In this document: positions 51,649 to 60,555 of the stretch, piece after piece
How positions within the stretch are numbered: position 1 is the stretch's first letter
Layout: each line of letters opens with the position of its first letter
Source of the DNA: Lachnospiraceae bacterium
Lineage (GTDB): Bacteria > Bacillota > Clostridia > Lachnospirales > Lachnospiraceae
Direction of reading: 5' to 3'
DNA length: 64,000 nucleotides
NCBI GenBank assembly: GCA_029067085.1
Contig: JAIEFE010000013.1
Span: forward strand, 124,001-188,000
Position numbers and translations under genes: made by a program
The notes under the pieces: model-generated
Told to the model about the DNA's origin: nothing
What the model saw: the letters and a program-made list of their open reading frames with translations, nothing else
The model's database searches: none

Positions 51649-52716
51649 ATGAAATTGGATGAGTATGAAAATAGCAACGAGCAGGATGACGGTAGCGAGA
51701 GCAGAGAAACCTTTCTGCAGAGTACGGTTACTACAAAGATCCTTCTGGGTATCATTGCCATTCTCCTGGTCTGTATTCTGATCCTTCTGGGTGCAGTTTT
51801 TCTGCGCGGCAAAAAGGATGATATGGCAGCGCAGGATCTGCAGCAGACAATAGCGGACTACGCGAAAAAACAGCAGGAGTTGGAACAGCAGATCATTGAG
51901 GAGAAAGATATTGCTCCCGGGAAGGAAGAGTCTGCACAGGTAACGCTCACTGAGGAGACTGCTGAGGATGATGCATTCGAGGAGGCGCCTGTTTCGGAGA
52001 AGGAGGAGATGAAAGCGGTAGTAGTGGACATCGAGGATGAAAACGATGAAGCCTATACCAAGGAATTTATCCTGAAGGAAGCCTATCCTCATTTTGAAGC
52101 AAACAATCAGGATGCCATTTGGGATCTTGCGCATTTAAAGCGTTATGTGAAGCTTTCCAGAGGACTTCTGGGTACCGGGGAATACTATTACCAAGGGGAT
52201 GTGGACAGCGAGGGAAAGCCGAATGGTACAGGGCTTGCGATCTATGAGAGGAACAGCTATTATTTTGGAGAATGGAGCCATGGGAAAAAGAGCGGCAGAG
52301 GTACGTGGTTCCGCTTTTATATCGGACAGAAGAATAAGGCAAACGCCATGGGAATTTATGTGTCACACAGCTATTCCGGCGAATGGGAAAATGATCTGCC
52401 GAACGGCGAGGGCGCGGAGCACTATGAGGTGGACATCTCGCAGATTGATACTTCAAACAAGAATATAATACAAAATGTGGTAGGAAATTTCACAGACGGA
52501 CTTTACGACGGAGAACTGTATGCGAACACCGTTGATTACATCGGTACGATTCAGGAATGGGATGCCGTCGCGGAAAACGGAGTGTTTACTCTGTGGCGGG
52601 ATATGAGCGCCATCGGAGAGTGTTCTGTCTGGCGCAATAAGGATGATCACTTATGGTGTCTCGACATTGACAAATCAGAGAACAAAAATCAGGGCATACG
52701 AGAGCTGTTAAAATAG
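51649..52716 (+). CDS. Single-pass membrane protein with MORN repeats
   Basis: 355 residues. A short cytosolic start is followed by a transmembrane helix at about 30-52 (ILLGIIAILLVCILILLGAV), a Glu/Gln-rich coiled segment, a very acidic stretch, then MORN-type repeats: YYYQGDVDSEGKPNGTGLAI, YYFGEWSHGKKSGRGTW and YSGEWENDLPNGEGAEHY. A last domain ends in HLWCLDIDKSE. MORN repeats often contact membranes or partner proteins; no specific role is apparent. The start is uncertain: a GTG at 51640 is in frame, and the AAAGG is either too near or slightly too far. Its transcript starts after the nfnAB terminator. Confidence 0.7.
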   Translation: MKLDEYENSNEQDDGSESRETFLQSTVTTKILLGIIAILLVCILILLGAVFLRGKKDDMAAQDLQQTIADYAKKQQELEQQIIEEKDIAPGKEESAQVTLTEETAEDDAFEEAPVSEKEEMKAVVVDIEDENDEAYTKEFILKEAYPHFEANNQDAIWDLAHLKRYVKLSRGLLGTGEYYYQGDVDSEGKPNGTGLAIYERNSYYFGEWSHGKKSGRGTWFRFYIGQKNKANAMGIYVSHSYSGEWENDLPNGEGAEHYEVDISQIDTSNKNIIQNVVGNFTDGLYDGELYANTVDYIGTIQEWDAVAENGVFTLWRDMSAIGECSVWRNKDDHLWCLDIDKSENKNQGIRELLK

Positions 52717-52785
52717 TTGCAATTTGACAGGAATCACTATAAAATATAAGCGTTGTAGAGTACATCAGATAAGGAGGGTGCGTGT

Positions 52786-53292
52786 ATGCCCCAATACCGA
52801 AGCAGCGCAGAAAAGGCTGAGGACAATCGTTCGTCTGCCTACACACTTTTAGCAGTCGGCGGAATTGGTTTTACAGCCGTTATACTGATCTTTTTTAATG
52901 TGATTCCCCTTTATCAAAATGCCGGGGTCAGCCGCTATCTGGTTTGCGGTGTCATGGGCACCATGTTCCTTCTTTTTGTTGTGTTTGGATTTGTCTCCAT
53001 GCGGGATTCCAAGCTCCTTCTAGTGAAGGCAAAATCGGAATCCTCTTTAGCGGCGGAGATTACCGGATGGTGCGCGGAGAATCTGAACGCGGCCGACATC
53101 GATGCCCTGCTCCTTTCGGGTGAGGAGATTGCAGAGGAACTTTCTGACGAGGAAAAATATTATCGGCGCACAGAAAAGATGAAAGCTTTGATCCAGGATA
53201 AGTTTATGAATCTGGACGAAGCTTTCGTAGAAGATTTTGTGGACGGATACTATCAGGAATTGTATGAAGATAACATTGATCACAGTCGGTAA
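52786..53292 (+). CDS. Hypothetical two-helix membrane protein
   Basis: 168 residues; no family recognised. After a polar start come two transmembrane helices at about 22-44 and 53-71, then a cytosolic acidic helical domain (AAEITGWCAENLNAADIDALL, FVEDFVDGYYQELYEDN). GGAGG is nine bases before the ATG. TTGACA at 52722 suggests a promoter, but no well-spaced -10 is evident. The 3' end overlaps rlmH by 29 bases, implying co-translation. It appears to head the run of genes that continues to proB. Confidence 0.7.
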   Translation: MPQYRSSAEKAEDNRSSAYTLLAVGGIGFTAVILIFFNVIPLYQNAGVSRYLVCGVMGTMFLLFVVFGFVSMRDSKLLLVKAKSESSLAAEITGWCAENLNAADIDALLLSGEEIAEELSDEEKYYRRTEKMKALIQDKFMNLDEAFVEDFVDGYYQELYEDNIDHSR

Positions 53293-53743
53293 AATAAAAG
53301 AATCTTTCTATCGGGAGGCGGTTTCTGAATATCGCAAACGCCTTTCCCGTTATTGCAGTCTGGAGATCAGGGAGGCGGAAGACGAGCGGACAGCTGAAAG
53401 AATGTCCGATACGGAAAAGGAGCAGATTCTCAAAAAAGAAGGCGAGCGGATCGAAAAGCTTTTGCCGGAGAACGCTTATCTTGTCACGCTTGAGATTGAG
53501 GGCAAAAGCTACACCTCGGAGGCCTTCGCAAAGGAGATTGAAGGCTTGGGGGTACGGGGACAGAGTCATATCGCTTTCGTGATCGGCGGCTCTCTTGGTT
53601 TACATAAGGCAATAAAGAAACGGGCTGATCTGGCAGTCAGCTTTTCGGAAATGACCTTCCCGCACCAGCTGATGCGGGTTGTTTTGTTGGAGCAGCTCTA
53701 CAGGACATTCCGCATTATAAACAGGGAGCCTTATCATAAATAA
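53264..53743 (+). CDS. rlmH: RlmH, 23S rRNA pseudouridine-1915 N3-methyltransferase
   Basis: 159-residue SPOUT methyltransferase that modifies pseudouridine 1915 of 23S rRNA. MKITLITVGKIKESFYREAV at the start, FVIGGSLGLHKAIKKRADL with the SAM-binding knot glycines, and the C-terminal MTFPHQLMRVVLLEQLYR and YHK ending are diagnostic. The length matches exactly. ATG 53264 (AGGAATTGTATG) overlaps the previous gene; the longer frame from 53237 lacks family support. Confidence 0.96.
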   Translation: MKITLITVGKIKESFYREAVSEYRKRLSRYCSLEIREAEDERTAERMSDTEKEQILKKEGERIEKLLPENAYLVTLEIEGKSYTSEAFAKEIEGLGVRGQSHIAFVIGGSLGLHKAIKKRADLAVSFSEMTFPHQLMRVVLLEQLYRTFRIINREPYHK

Positions 53744-53767
53744 CGGATTGTAAGCATATTGTGTACT

Positions 53768-54055
53768 ATGAGAAGAGAAACAAAACATCCCTTTTTGCGA
53801 TCCAGGGAACTGATCGTGGAATCCTTGAAACTTCCGAAGGACACAATGCTGGGAGCGGCCATTGTCACCGTCACGGGAAACAGAGAGGCCTTTGTGGAAA
53901 ATTACAAGGGAATTCTGGAATATACTACGGAGTCTATTGTCCTGCAGGGGAAAAATGCGAGGATATGCTTTGAGGGAAAGGGACTTTCCATTGATTACTA
54001 CACCAATGAGGACATGAAAATCAGCGGAAGGATTGATGCGCTCCGCTATCTTTAG
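53768..54055 (+). CDS. yqfC: YqfC-family sporulation protein
   Basis: 95-residue protein of the YabP/YqfC family, required late in spore development in Bacillus relatives. Recognisable features are a short basic start, LPKDTMLGAAIVTVTGN and the repeated beta-strand pattern ending DMKISGRIDALRYL. Its position directly before yqfD and phoH matches the Bacillus order and supports the call. The ATG at 53768 lacks a strong ribosome binding site; a TTG at 53759 is in frame. Confidence 0.85.
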   Translation: MRRETKHPFLRSRELIVESLKLPKDTMLGAAIVTVTGNREAFVENYKGILEYTTESIVLQGKNARICFEGKGLSIDYYTNEDMKISGRIDALRYL

Positions 54056-54074
54056 AGCGTGCAGGGGAGAGCAT

Positions 54075-55319
54075 ATGCTTCATTGGATCCAGTATATCAG
54101 AGGGTATGTGACCATAAAAGTGTGGGGCTATTCCGTCGAGCGCCTCCTGAATCTTTGCGGCAACCATGATATTCTGGTGTGGGGAATTGAGGATCATGGC
54201 GATTATCACACCATGCATATCAGTATAGAGGGTTTTTTTTCCCTGAAACCGCTACTGAAAAAGACGGGGACGAGGGTGGCCGTCCTGCATCGGTATGGGC
54301 TGCCTTTTTTTATGTCAAGAATGCTCGCCAGAAAAATCTTTGTCGGAGGGCTTGTCTGCTGCATCCTGTTCTGGTGTCTTGCTTCCCGCTTTATCTGGGA
54401 TATCAGGATCGAAGGCAATTCGTATCTGACGGAGGACGTACTTCTTGACTATCTGGAAGGAAGAGGCGTCCATACTGCCATGAAAAAGAGCGAGCTGCAG
54501 ATCGAACCGCTTGAGCAGGCACTTCGAGAGGATTATGATCTGATCACATGGACCTCCGCCCAGCTAAAGGGAACCACCCTTCTTATCCGTATAAAGGAGA
54601 ATGATATGCCCGTCTATGAGACGGGAGAACAGAAAGAGAGCGGTCGTGGGATGGATATAACTGCGTCACTGGACGGAGTTGTAACCTATATCATTACCAG
54701 AAAGGGCGTTCCACTGGTGGCGCAGGGGCAGAGTGTACAGGCCGGAGATGTGCTGGTGAGCGGCGCGATCCCTGTTTACAATGAGGACAACACCGTCCGT
54801 AAATATCAATTTGTGGAGGCAGATGCAGATATTATACTGCGTTACGAAAAGAATATTACTCTGGAGGAGGCGGTTGCCTATGAAGAGAAGCTTTATACGG
54901 GAGAGAGCATAGGGATGCCCGTGCTTGGAATGGGAGAGAAAACGCTCTCCTTCCGCTTTCTGGGGATTCCATATGATTACTATGATATCAGCGAGGAGAA
55001 AAAGCAGCTTCGTCTCTTAGATCATCTTTATCTGCCCTTCTACTATGGAAAAAGGACGGTACAGGAGTATGAGATCGCTATTAAAAAACATACAGATGAG
55101 GAGATGAGAGAGCTGTTTCAAGAGAGATGGCATAAAATAATCGTAACTTTAGATGAAAAAGGGGTACAAATTGCGAAAAAAAATGTTACAATAAAAAAGA
55201 ATGATGAAAAATGGGTCTTAAACGCCAGACTGCAGCTTGAGGAAGCGGCCGTGAAGCGGCGTCCCTCCCGTACGGTACAGACACCGCAGGAGGATGAGTC
55301 TGGGCAGACAGAGGAATAG
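54075..55319 (+). CDS. yqfD: YqfD sporulation membrane protein
   Basis: 414-residue sporulation protein. It has the N-terminal GYVTIKVWGYSVERLLNLC region, a transmembrane helix near 90-112 (IFVGGLVCCILFWCLASRFI) and a POTRA-like extracytoplasmic part (WDIRIEGNSYLTEDVLLDYL). LIRIKENDMP and DGVVTYIITRKGVPLVAQGQ are family-like. It starts 19 bases after yqfC, with GGGGAGA before the ATG. In Bacillus the protein is needed for a normal spore; its mechanism is not settled. Confidence 0.92.
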   Translation: MLHWIQYIRGYVTIKVWGYSVERLLNLCGNHDILVWGIEDHGDYHTMHISIEGFFSLKPLLKKTGTRVAVLHRYGLPFFMSRMLARKIFVGGLVCCILFWCLASRFIWDIRIEGNSYLTEDVLLDYLEGRGVHTAMKKSELQIEPLEQALREDYDLITWTSAQLKGTTLLIRIKENDMPVYETGEQKESGRGMDITASLDGVVTYIITRKGVPLVAQGQSVQAGDVLVSGAIPVYNEDNTVRKYQFVEADADIILRYEKNITLEEAVAYEEKLYTGESIGMPVLGMGEKTLSFRFLGIPYDYYDISEEKKQLRLLDHLYLPFYYGKRTVQEYEIAIKKHTDEEMRELFQERWHKIIVTLDEKGVQIAKKNVTIKKNDEKWVLNARLQLEEAAVKRRPSRTVQTPQEDESGQTEE

Positions 55320-55344
55320 GCCGCCTCATTCAGAAAGGCGAGGC

Positions 55345-56361
55345 ATGGAAGCGTTTACCGTCAGTATAGATGTGCCTGTGGAACATATGCGGAATCTGTT
55401 CGGAGAATTTGACTCCAACATCAAAAAGATTGAGGAGCAGCTCCGGGTGGCGATTGTCGATCGGGACGGCGCAATCCGCATATCCGGAGAACAGGAGGCG
55501 GCAGACCGTGCGGCGCGGATCGTGCGGGAGCTCTTAGCCCTGTCGAAGAGAGGCGCGGTTTTGGAGGAACAGAGTGTGGAGTATGCGATAGAGCTCGGGA
55601 AAGAGCACAAGGAGGACATGCTCCTTGCCATGGACAGCGATTGTATCTGTCATGCAGTGAACGGAAAACCGATCAAGCCGAAAACCATTGGGCAGAAGCA
55701 GTATGTGGATGCCATGCGGGATCACATGATCGTATTCGGTGTCGGACCCGCCGGTACGGGAAAGACCTATCTTGCTATGGCTATGGCAGTAACTGCTTTC
55801 AAGAATAATGAGGTGAGCCGCATTATTCTCACAAGGCCTGCTATCGAGGCGGGGGAGAAGCTGGGTTTTCTTCCGGGAGATCTGCAGAGTAAAGTGGATC
55901 CGTATCTGCGGCCGCTCTATGATGCGCTCTATCAGATCATGGGCGCGGAGAGCTTTGCAAGAAATACGGAAAAAGGGTTGATCGAGGTGGCTCCTCTGGC
56001 CTATATGCGCGGCCGGACGCTCGATAACGCTTACATTATTCTGGATGAAGCGCAGAATACGACACCTGCGCAGATAAAGATGTTTCTCACCAGGATCGGC
56101 TTCGGTTCGAAAGTGGTGATCACAGGCGATGCATCCCAGAAAGATCTTGCGCCGGACATGAAATCAGGTCTGGATGTGGCGTCACGGGTGCTTTCCAAGA
56201 TAGATGATATCGCTTTTTGCAAGCTGGACAGCAGGGATGTGGTACGTCACCCGCTGGTGCAGAAGATCGTGAAGGCATATGATGATTACGAGGAGAGAGA
56301 AAGACGTCGCAGCGGACAAAAAACAGGAAACAGGAAGCAGGAACGTGGGAAAAGATTATAA
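55345..56361 (+). CDS. phoH: PhoH-like ATPase
   Basis: 338-residue PhoH-family ATPase. A KH-like N-terminal part (IRISGEQEAADRAARIVREL) precedes Walker A GPAGTGKTYLAMAMAV, LTRPAIEAGEKLGFLPGDLQ and Walker B AYIILDEAQNTTPAQIKMFL, then VVITGDASQKDL. PhoH proteins are thought to act on RNA together with YbeY, which is encoded two genes downstream. ATG 55345 has GGCGAGG just upstream. The 3' end overlaps the next gene by 17 bases. Confidence 0.95.
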   Translation: MEAFTVSIDVPVEHMRNLFGEFDSNIKKIEEQLRVAIVDRDGAIRISGEQEAADRAARIVRELLALSKRGAVLEEQSVEYAIELGKEHKEDMLLAMDSDCICHAVNGKPIKPKTIGQKQYVDAMRDHMIVFGVGPAGTGKTYLAMAMAVTAFKNNEVSRIILTRPAIEAGEKLGFLPGDLQSKVDPYLRPLYDALYQIMGAESFARNTEKGLIEVAPLAYMRGRTLDNAYIILDEAQNTTPAQIKMFLTRIGFGSKVVITGDASQKDLAPDMKSGLDVASRVLSKIDDIAFCKLDSRDVVRHPLVQKIVKAYDDYEERERRRSGQKTGNRKQERGKRL

Positions 56362-57559
56362 CAGTCAAAAAAATACGAACGTCATAAGGAGAATCATCGT
56401 CTTTATGTTACTGTTTCCGGCCTCCGGCTTGATCGCCTGGCTGGGCAGTATGCTGTATCGAAGCCAGACAGAAATGATGATCCGCAATATTGTCATGGTT
56501 CTGGCCGGGACGGGAATTGTGATTTTTTCTTTTACGTTTAGCGAGAGCAGCGGCTTTTTTATTTACCGCAACGAAGGTCGTTACGGGCGTTTTGCATTGA
56601 CTTATCTGGTCAGCCTTATTGCGTCTGTGTTTCTGCCTTATCTGCCGGTCACCGGATGGCCTTTTCTGGTGTTCTTTGTGATGCTTGGCGTGTTCAGCAA
56701 CGGTATGACCGGGCTGGCGGCCGGAAGTCTCTGCCTGCTCCTCTCCGTGAATTTTGCAGGCTGTGATTATGCTATTTTCTGGCTCTATTTTATCAGCGGT
56801 ATGACCGGTATTTTGGTATTTTCCACTCTGGACGAGGAGTTTAAGGTCGGAATTCCCATCGTGATCTCCCTGATGCTTCTGACTCTGTGTCTGACGGCGA
56901 ACGTGATCCTGTTTTCCAGAGACAGGCTCTCGATCGGCCAGTTTATGATTCCGGCAATCAATCTGATGGTCTGCTGTATTCTGCTTCTGGTCTGTCTCAA
57001 GCTGGTTAGTTCCACGGTGATTCACAGATATCGGGACAGGTATATGGAAATCAATGATCCGGAATGTCCGCTGTTAGTACAGCTCAAAGAACTTTCCAAA
57101 GAGGAGTATTATCATGCGATTCATACGGCCTATCTGGGCGATAAGATCGCAAGGAATCTGGGAATTGACGACGCGGCGGTGAAAGCCTGCGGCTACTATA
57201 ACAGAATCGGAAAACTGAAAGGTGAAAATACATGGGAAAATGTATCCTCCATCTGTGATAAATATCATTTTCCGCCCAAAGCGAAACAGATCCTGAGGGA
57301 GTATGTGGATCCGGATACCAAGATGGTTTCCAAAGAGACTGTTGTGGTACTTTTTGCGGACTGCATTGTCTCCTCCATTCTGTATCTTTTCGCCAAAGAT
57401 CCAAAGGCGGAACTGGACTATGCGCAGCTGATCGACACGGTTTTTAAAAAGAAGTTTGAGACGGACGAGCTGTGGGGTAACGAAATTTCTCTAGCGCAGA
57501 TACACGAGATGAAAAAGATCTTTATACAGGAGAAGCTCTACTATGACTTTTTACGTTGA
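56345..57559 (+). CDS. PgpH-like 7TM protein with degenerate HD domain
   Basis: About 404 residues. Seven or so transmembrane helices (about residues 15-225) precede a cytosolic domain. In Firmicutes this operon slot, between phoH and ybeY, holds PgpH (YqfF), a c-di-AMP phosphodiesterase of over 700 residues. The large extracytoplasmic domain is absent here. In the HD domain, the usual YHDIGK reads YYNRIGK and the EHHGT pair reads EYVDP, so most metal ligands are lost. An early His (YYHAIHTAYLGD) and an Asp (LFADCIVSS) remain. Hydrolysis of c-di-AMP therefore looks unlikely. Start uncertain: GTG 56345 has AGGAAG before it; ATG 56279 or 56282 is also possible. Confidence 0.75.
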   Translation: MGKDYNSQKNTNVIRRIIVFMLLFPASGLIAWLGSMLYRSQTEMMIRNIVMVLAGTGIVIFSFTFSESSGFFIYRNEGRYGRFALTYLVSLIASVFLPYLPVTGWPFLVFFVMLGVFSNGMTGLAAGSLCLLLSVNFAGCDYAIFWLYFISGMTGILVFSTLDEEFKVGIPIVISLMLLTLCLTANVILFSRDRLSIGQFMIPAINLMVCCILLLVCLKLVSSTVIHRYRDRYMEINDPECPLLVQLKELSKEEYYHAIHTAYLGDKIARNLGIDDAAVKACGYYNRIGKLKGENTWENVSSICDKYHFPPKAKQILREYVDPDTKMVSKETVVVLFADCIVSSILYLFAKDPKAELDYAQLIDTVFKKKFETDELWGNEISLAQIHEMKKIFIQEKLYYDFLR

Positions 57560-58043
57560 AAATGAGACGGAAAAGCGCTTACCTTTCTCAGCGGAAGAAA
57601 TTCTGGCAGATGTCATGGGAACTGTTCTTGCTGCAGAGCACTGCCCCTACGAGGCTTCGGTGAATCTCCTTATGACGGACGGCGCTGGAATTCAGGAATA
57701 CAATAAAAATTTCAGAAAGACGGATACGGAGACGGATGTGCTGTCCTTTCCCAATTTGGATTTTAAGCAGCCGGGCGATTTTACGGGCGTGGAGGAGGCT
57801 TTTGCGGACTGCTTTGATCCGGACAGCGGAGAACTGCTCCTTGGAGATATCATTCTGAATCTGGATCGCGTGGAAGTGCAGGCAAAAGAGTACGGTCACA
57901 GTGTGTTGCGCGAATTTGCTTTCCTTCTGGCACACAGCCTTTATCATCTGTGCGGCTACGATCACATGGAAACAGAGGAGGCTCACATGATGGAAGAAAA
58001 ACAGGAAGAGGCTTTACAAAAGCTTGGCATTACCAGAGATTGA
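57543..58043 (+). CDS. ybeY: YbeY rRNA-maturation endoribonuclease
   Basis: 166-residue zinc-dependent ribonuclease involved in 16S rRNA 3' processing and ribosome quality control. The metal-binding motif LAHSLYHLCGYDHM fits H-x3-H-x5-H. FRKTDTETDVLSFP and LLLGDIILNLDRVEVQAKEY are family signatures. GGAG precedes the ATG, and the gene overlaps the PgpH-like gene by 17 bases, so translation is coupled. The phoH-HD-ybeY order is conserved in Firmicutes. Confidence 0.95.
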   Translation: MTFYVENETEKRLPFSAEEILADVMGTVLAAEHCPYEASVNLLMTDGAGIQEYNKNFRKTDTETDVLSFPNLDFKQPGDFTGVEEAFADCFDPDSGELLLGDIILNLDRVEVQAKEYGHSVLREFAFLLAHSLYHLCGYDHMETEEAHMMEEKQEEALQKLGITRD

Positions 58044-58112
58044 TCCTGCGAAGAGATACTGTGGAAAAGACTGCAAACACAGAATGACGTTACGTTTTGG
58101 AATGGGAAAAAA

Positions 58113-59759
58113 ATGAGTATACAATGGATGACCGGAAATTTAAAAAACAGAATTGTCCTCTCAGCGGGATTGTTGTCCTACATGCTGCTTTTCTTTCTGC
58201 GTATTCCACTCTCACGGGTCATCGGAGATGAAGGAGCGGCACTTTTTGCCCCGGCTTTTGAACTATATCTATTGACTACATTAGTCATTTCTTTTGGCAT
58301 GTCACGAGCTTTGTCGGGTATCATCCGTTATCGGGTAAAGAGAGAGCGATTTCGTAATGCCCGCAAAGCCTTTCGAACAGCTTTTCTCATGAATCTTTTT
58401 CTGGGCGGTATGATGGCATTTTTTTGTCTGTTTCTTTCCGGCTGGATCGCGGATGTTCTGATTTTGGAGCCGCTTAGCCGAATGGCGATCCTGGCGGCGG
58501 TTCCGGCAATTTTTCTTGCTGCGCCTTTGGGCACTTTTCGAGGGTATTTTAGCGGGTACGGGATGAATGTTATCGTGGCGCATTCCCAGTATATTGAAAA
58601 GTTGTCCATGATGATCGGTGCTGTGCTTGCAGGCAAGGCTTTTCTGACTTATGGAAAAAAGGTGGCGGCCTTAAAACATCTTGATGCGCATGCCTATGCG
58701 TACGGTGCTCTCGGCGCTGTTCTGGGGGTAATGCTTTCGCAGATCGTCGCAATACTGCATCTTCTTTTGTGCTATGTCATCTATGCGGGAGCTCTGAAAG
58801 GAAGGCCCGGGCAGGACAGCAGCAGACGGGCTGAGACCCGGTTTGAACTGCAGCGTCTTTTGGTGGTAAATCTCGTGCCGCCTGCCGTGATCGCTGTGCT
58901 TTCCAATATGTTTATGTTGATGGATCAACGTTTTTTTAATTACGATTTGAATGTGACCGGGCAGGGAGAACTGCGCATGGCACAGTGGGGCTGCTATTAC
59001 GGTAAGCTGGTGCCACTTTTAGGGATGGGAGCGGCTTTTTCCTGTCTGTTTATTCACGGCCATATTGGAAAGATCGGAAGCGCGTACGAGCGGGAGGAAT
59101 ACCGCAATATGCGGGAACGGATCGGCAAAGCAATGAAAAACGCATCCATTGCAGCCTTTCCTACAGCTATCTTTATGGCGGCGATGGCAAAACCGATAGC
59201 AGCCTGCTGTTATGGGAAGGCGACCGCTCAGATTTCTGTTCTTGCAGACTGGATTCGAAAAGGAGCTGCATTGATCGTACTGTTTGCTTTCTGCTTCCTT
59301 TTCGGTCAGCTTCTATACCAGCTTCACTTTGTGCGGGAACTCTTTTTGACAGCGGCGGCAGCCTTTGTGATCCATCTGCTTTTTGCCTGGGTTTTGCTGC
59401 GAAAGATGCAAATGGGGATGGACGGGATGCTCTGCGCTCTGATCCTGTTCTTCGGCATCTATATGGTCTGTGCTTTTTTGTTCTTAAACAGACGGATCAA
59501 ATACAGAGCGGATTGGCTTGCGGGCATTGCTTTTCCTTTTGCTGCAGCTGCGGTTTCCGGTGTGGCAGTGTATCTGATTGTCATAGCACTCACAGATATG
59601 GCGGGGAATGTGCTTACGATTCTGATCGCACTGTTTGCGGGACTGTTTTTCTACATCTTTCTGTTGATGCTTCTTCGAGTGATCGGGGAAGCGGAATTGC
59701 ATGAGATACCCCTTGGTTTTCTTTTTATTCTGCTCGGAAGAAGCATTGGTATTTTATAA
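58113..59759 (+). CDS. SpoVB/MurJ-like polysaccharide flippase
   Basis: 548-residue membrane protein with about 14 hydrophobic helices, of the MOP exporter superfamily. SFGMSRALSGIIRYRVKRE near residue 60 and the FLAAPLGTFRGYFSGYGMN segment resemble the SpoVB/YtgP branch (RGYFQG-type motif), which flips lipid-linked cell-wall or cortex precursors. It follows ybeY by 69 bases. It could serve the spore cortex (SpoVB) or vegetative wall; the neighbouring sporulation genes favour the first, but not decisively. Confidence 0.8.
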   Translation: MSIQWMTGNLKNRIVLSAGLLSYMLLFFLRIPLSRVIGDEGAALFAPAFELYLLTTLVISFGMSRALSGIIRYRVKRERFRNARKAFRTAFLMNLFLGGMMAFFCLFLSGWIADVLILEPLSRMAILAAVPAIFLAAPLGTFRGYFSGYGMNVIVAHSQYIEKLSMMIGAVLAGKAFLTYGKKVAALKHLDAHAYAYGALGAVLGVMLSQIVAILHLLLCYVIYAGALKGRPGQDSSRRAETRFELQRLLVVNLVPPAVIAVLSNMFMLMDQRFFNYDLNVTGQGELRMAQWGCYYGKLVPLLGMGAAFSCLFIHGHIGKIGSAYEREEYRNMRERIGKAMKNASIAAFPTAIFMAAMAKPIAACCYGKATAQISVLADWIRKGAALIVLFAFCFLFGQLLYQLHFVRELFLTAAAAFVIHLLFAWVLLRKMQMGMDGMLCALILFFGIYMVCAFLFLNRRIKYRADWLAGIAFPFAAAAVSGVAVYLIVIALTDMAGNVLTILIALFAGLFFYIFLLMLLRVIGEAELHEIPLGFLFILLGRSIGIL

Positions 59760-59831
59760 AAAAGCTGCATAAAATTTCGGAATCGGCTGATACTGATTAC
59801 AGGAAATCCGACAAGAGAGGTTTAAAACGGA

Positions 59832-60527
59832 ATGAAACTTGTAAAACGTATCAGTTTTTTTATGGCGTTGTCTACCGTCATGTTGGGAACCGGCGCCTAC
59901 GGCGCATTGAAAGCGGAAGATTTTTTTTATCCGAACCGCTATCAGATGAATAACGGAATCTCCCATGCAAGCAATTATAACGCGAATGGAGCGTGGCTGA
60001 AGGAGACACAACCAATGCGTATGGCAGAGGGAACTGAGGAAGAGGAGAGCCCGGGACAGGTCATTGAGGCGTCAGTCACAGCAGAACCGGTGGTGACAGC
60101 GGATACACTCTATCTGGTGGAAAGTGTGAATCTGACTAAGGGTACGGCGACACAGTCACAGGAGACTATACCTGTGAAATATATCGGCCTCAACCGGGAA
60201 GAATTGCTGGAAGAGCTTTCCTTCTACTGTGATAACCCGCCGTTAACGGAGCTGGAGAAGGGGTTTGAGACTGCGGAACTTACTGCCTTCTCGAAGGACA
60301 GAGTGGCGGTCTGCAAATATTATCGTGCGAAAACGCCGAAACAGTTTTATTTAAAAGTGGCGGATCATTTCATCATCGTTTGCGAGGAGGACGGTCAGAC
60401 ACTCTATATGAATACAGATATTCTGCTGGAACGCCTTCCAGAGTCCCTGCAGCGGGAGATCATGGCAGGAAAGCCTGTGGCAAGCGAGGAGGAGCTGTAT
60501 CTTTTTCTGGAGTCCTATTCCAGCTAA
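59832..60527 (+). CDS. Secreted or membrane-anchored hypothetical, BofC-like
   Basis: 231 residues. An N-terminal signal anchor (KRISFFMALSTVMLGTGAYGAL) is followed by a disordered Glu-rich stretch, then a compact C-terminal domain (VKYIGLNREELLEELSFYCD, KTPKQFYLKVADHFIIVCEE). This last part loosely resembles the C-terminal domain of BofC, a forespore intermembrane-space regulator of sigma-K processing; the resemblance is weak and may not be homology. Probably extracytoplasmic. Overlapped by no other gene; the next flavoprotein starts 28 bases later. Confidence 0.55.
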   Translation: MKLVKRISFFMALSTVMLGTGAYGALKAEDFFYPNRYQMNNGISHASNYNANGAWLKETQPMRMAEGTEEEESPGQVIEASVTAEPVVTADTLYLVESVNLTKGTATQSQETIPVKYIGLNREELLEELSFYCDNPPLTELEKGFETAELTAFSKDRVAVCKYYRAKTPKQFYLKVADHFIIVCEEDGQTLYMNTDILLERLPESLQREIMAGKPVASEEELYLFLESYSS

Positions 60528-60555
60528 ATGTTTTATATAAAAAAGGAGAGAAAGC

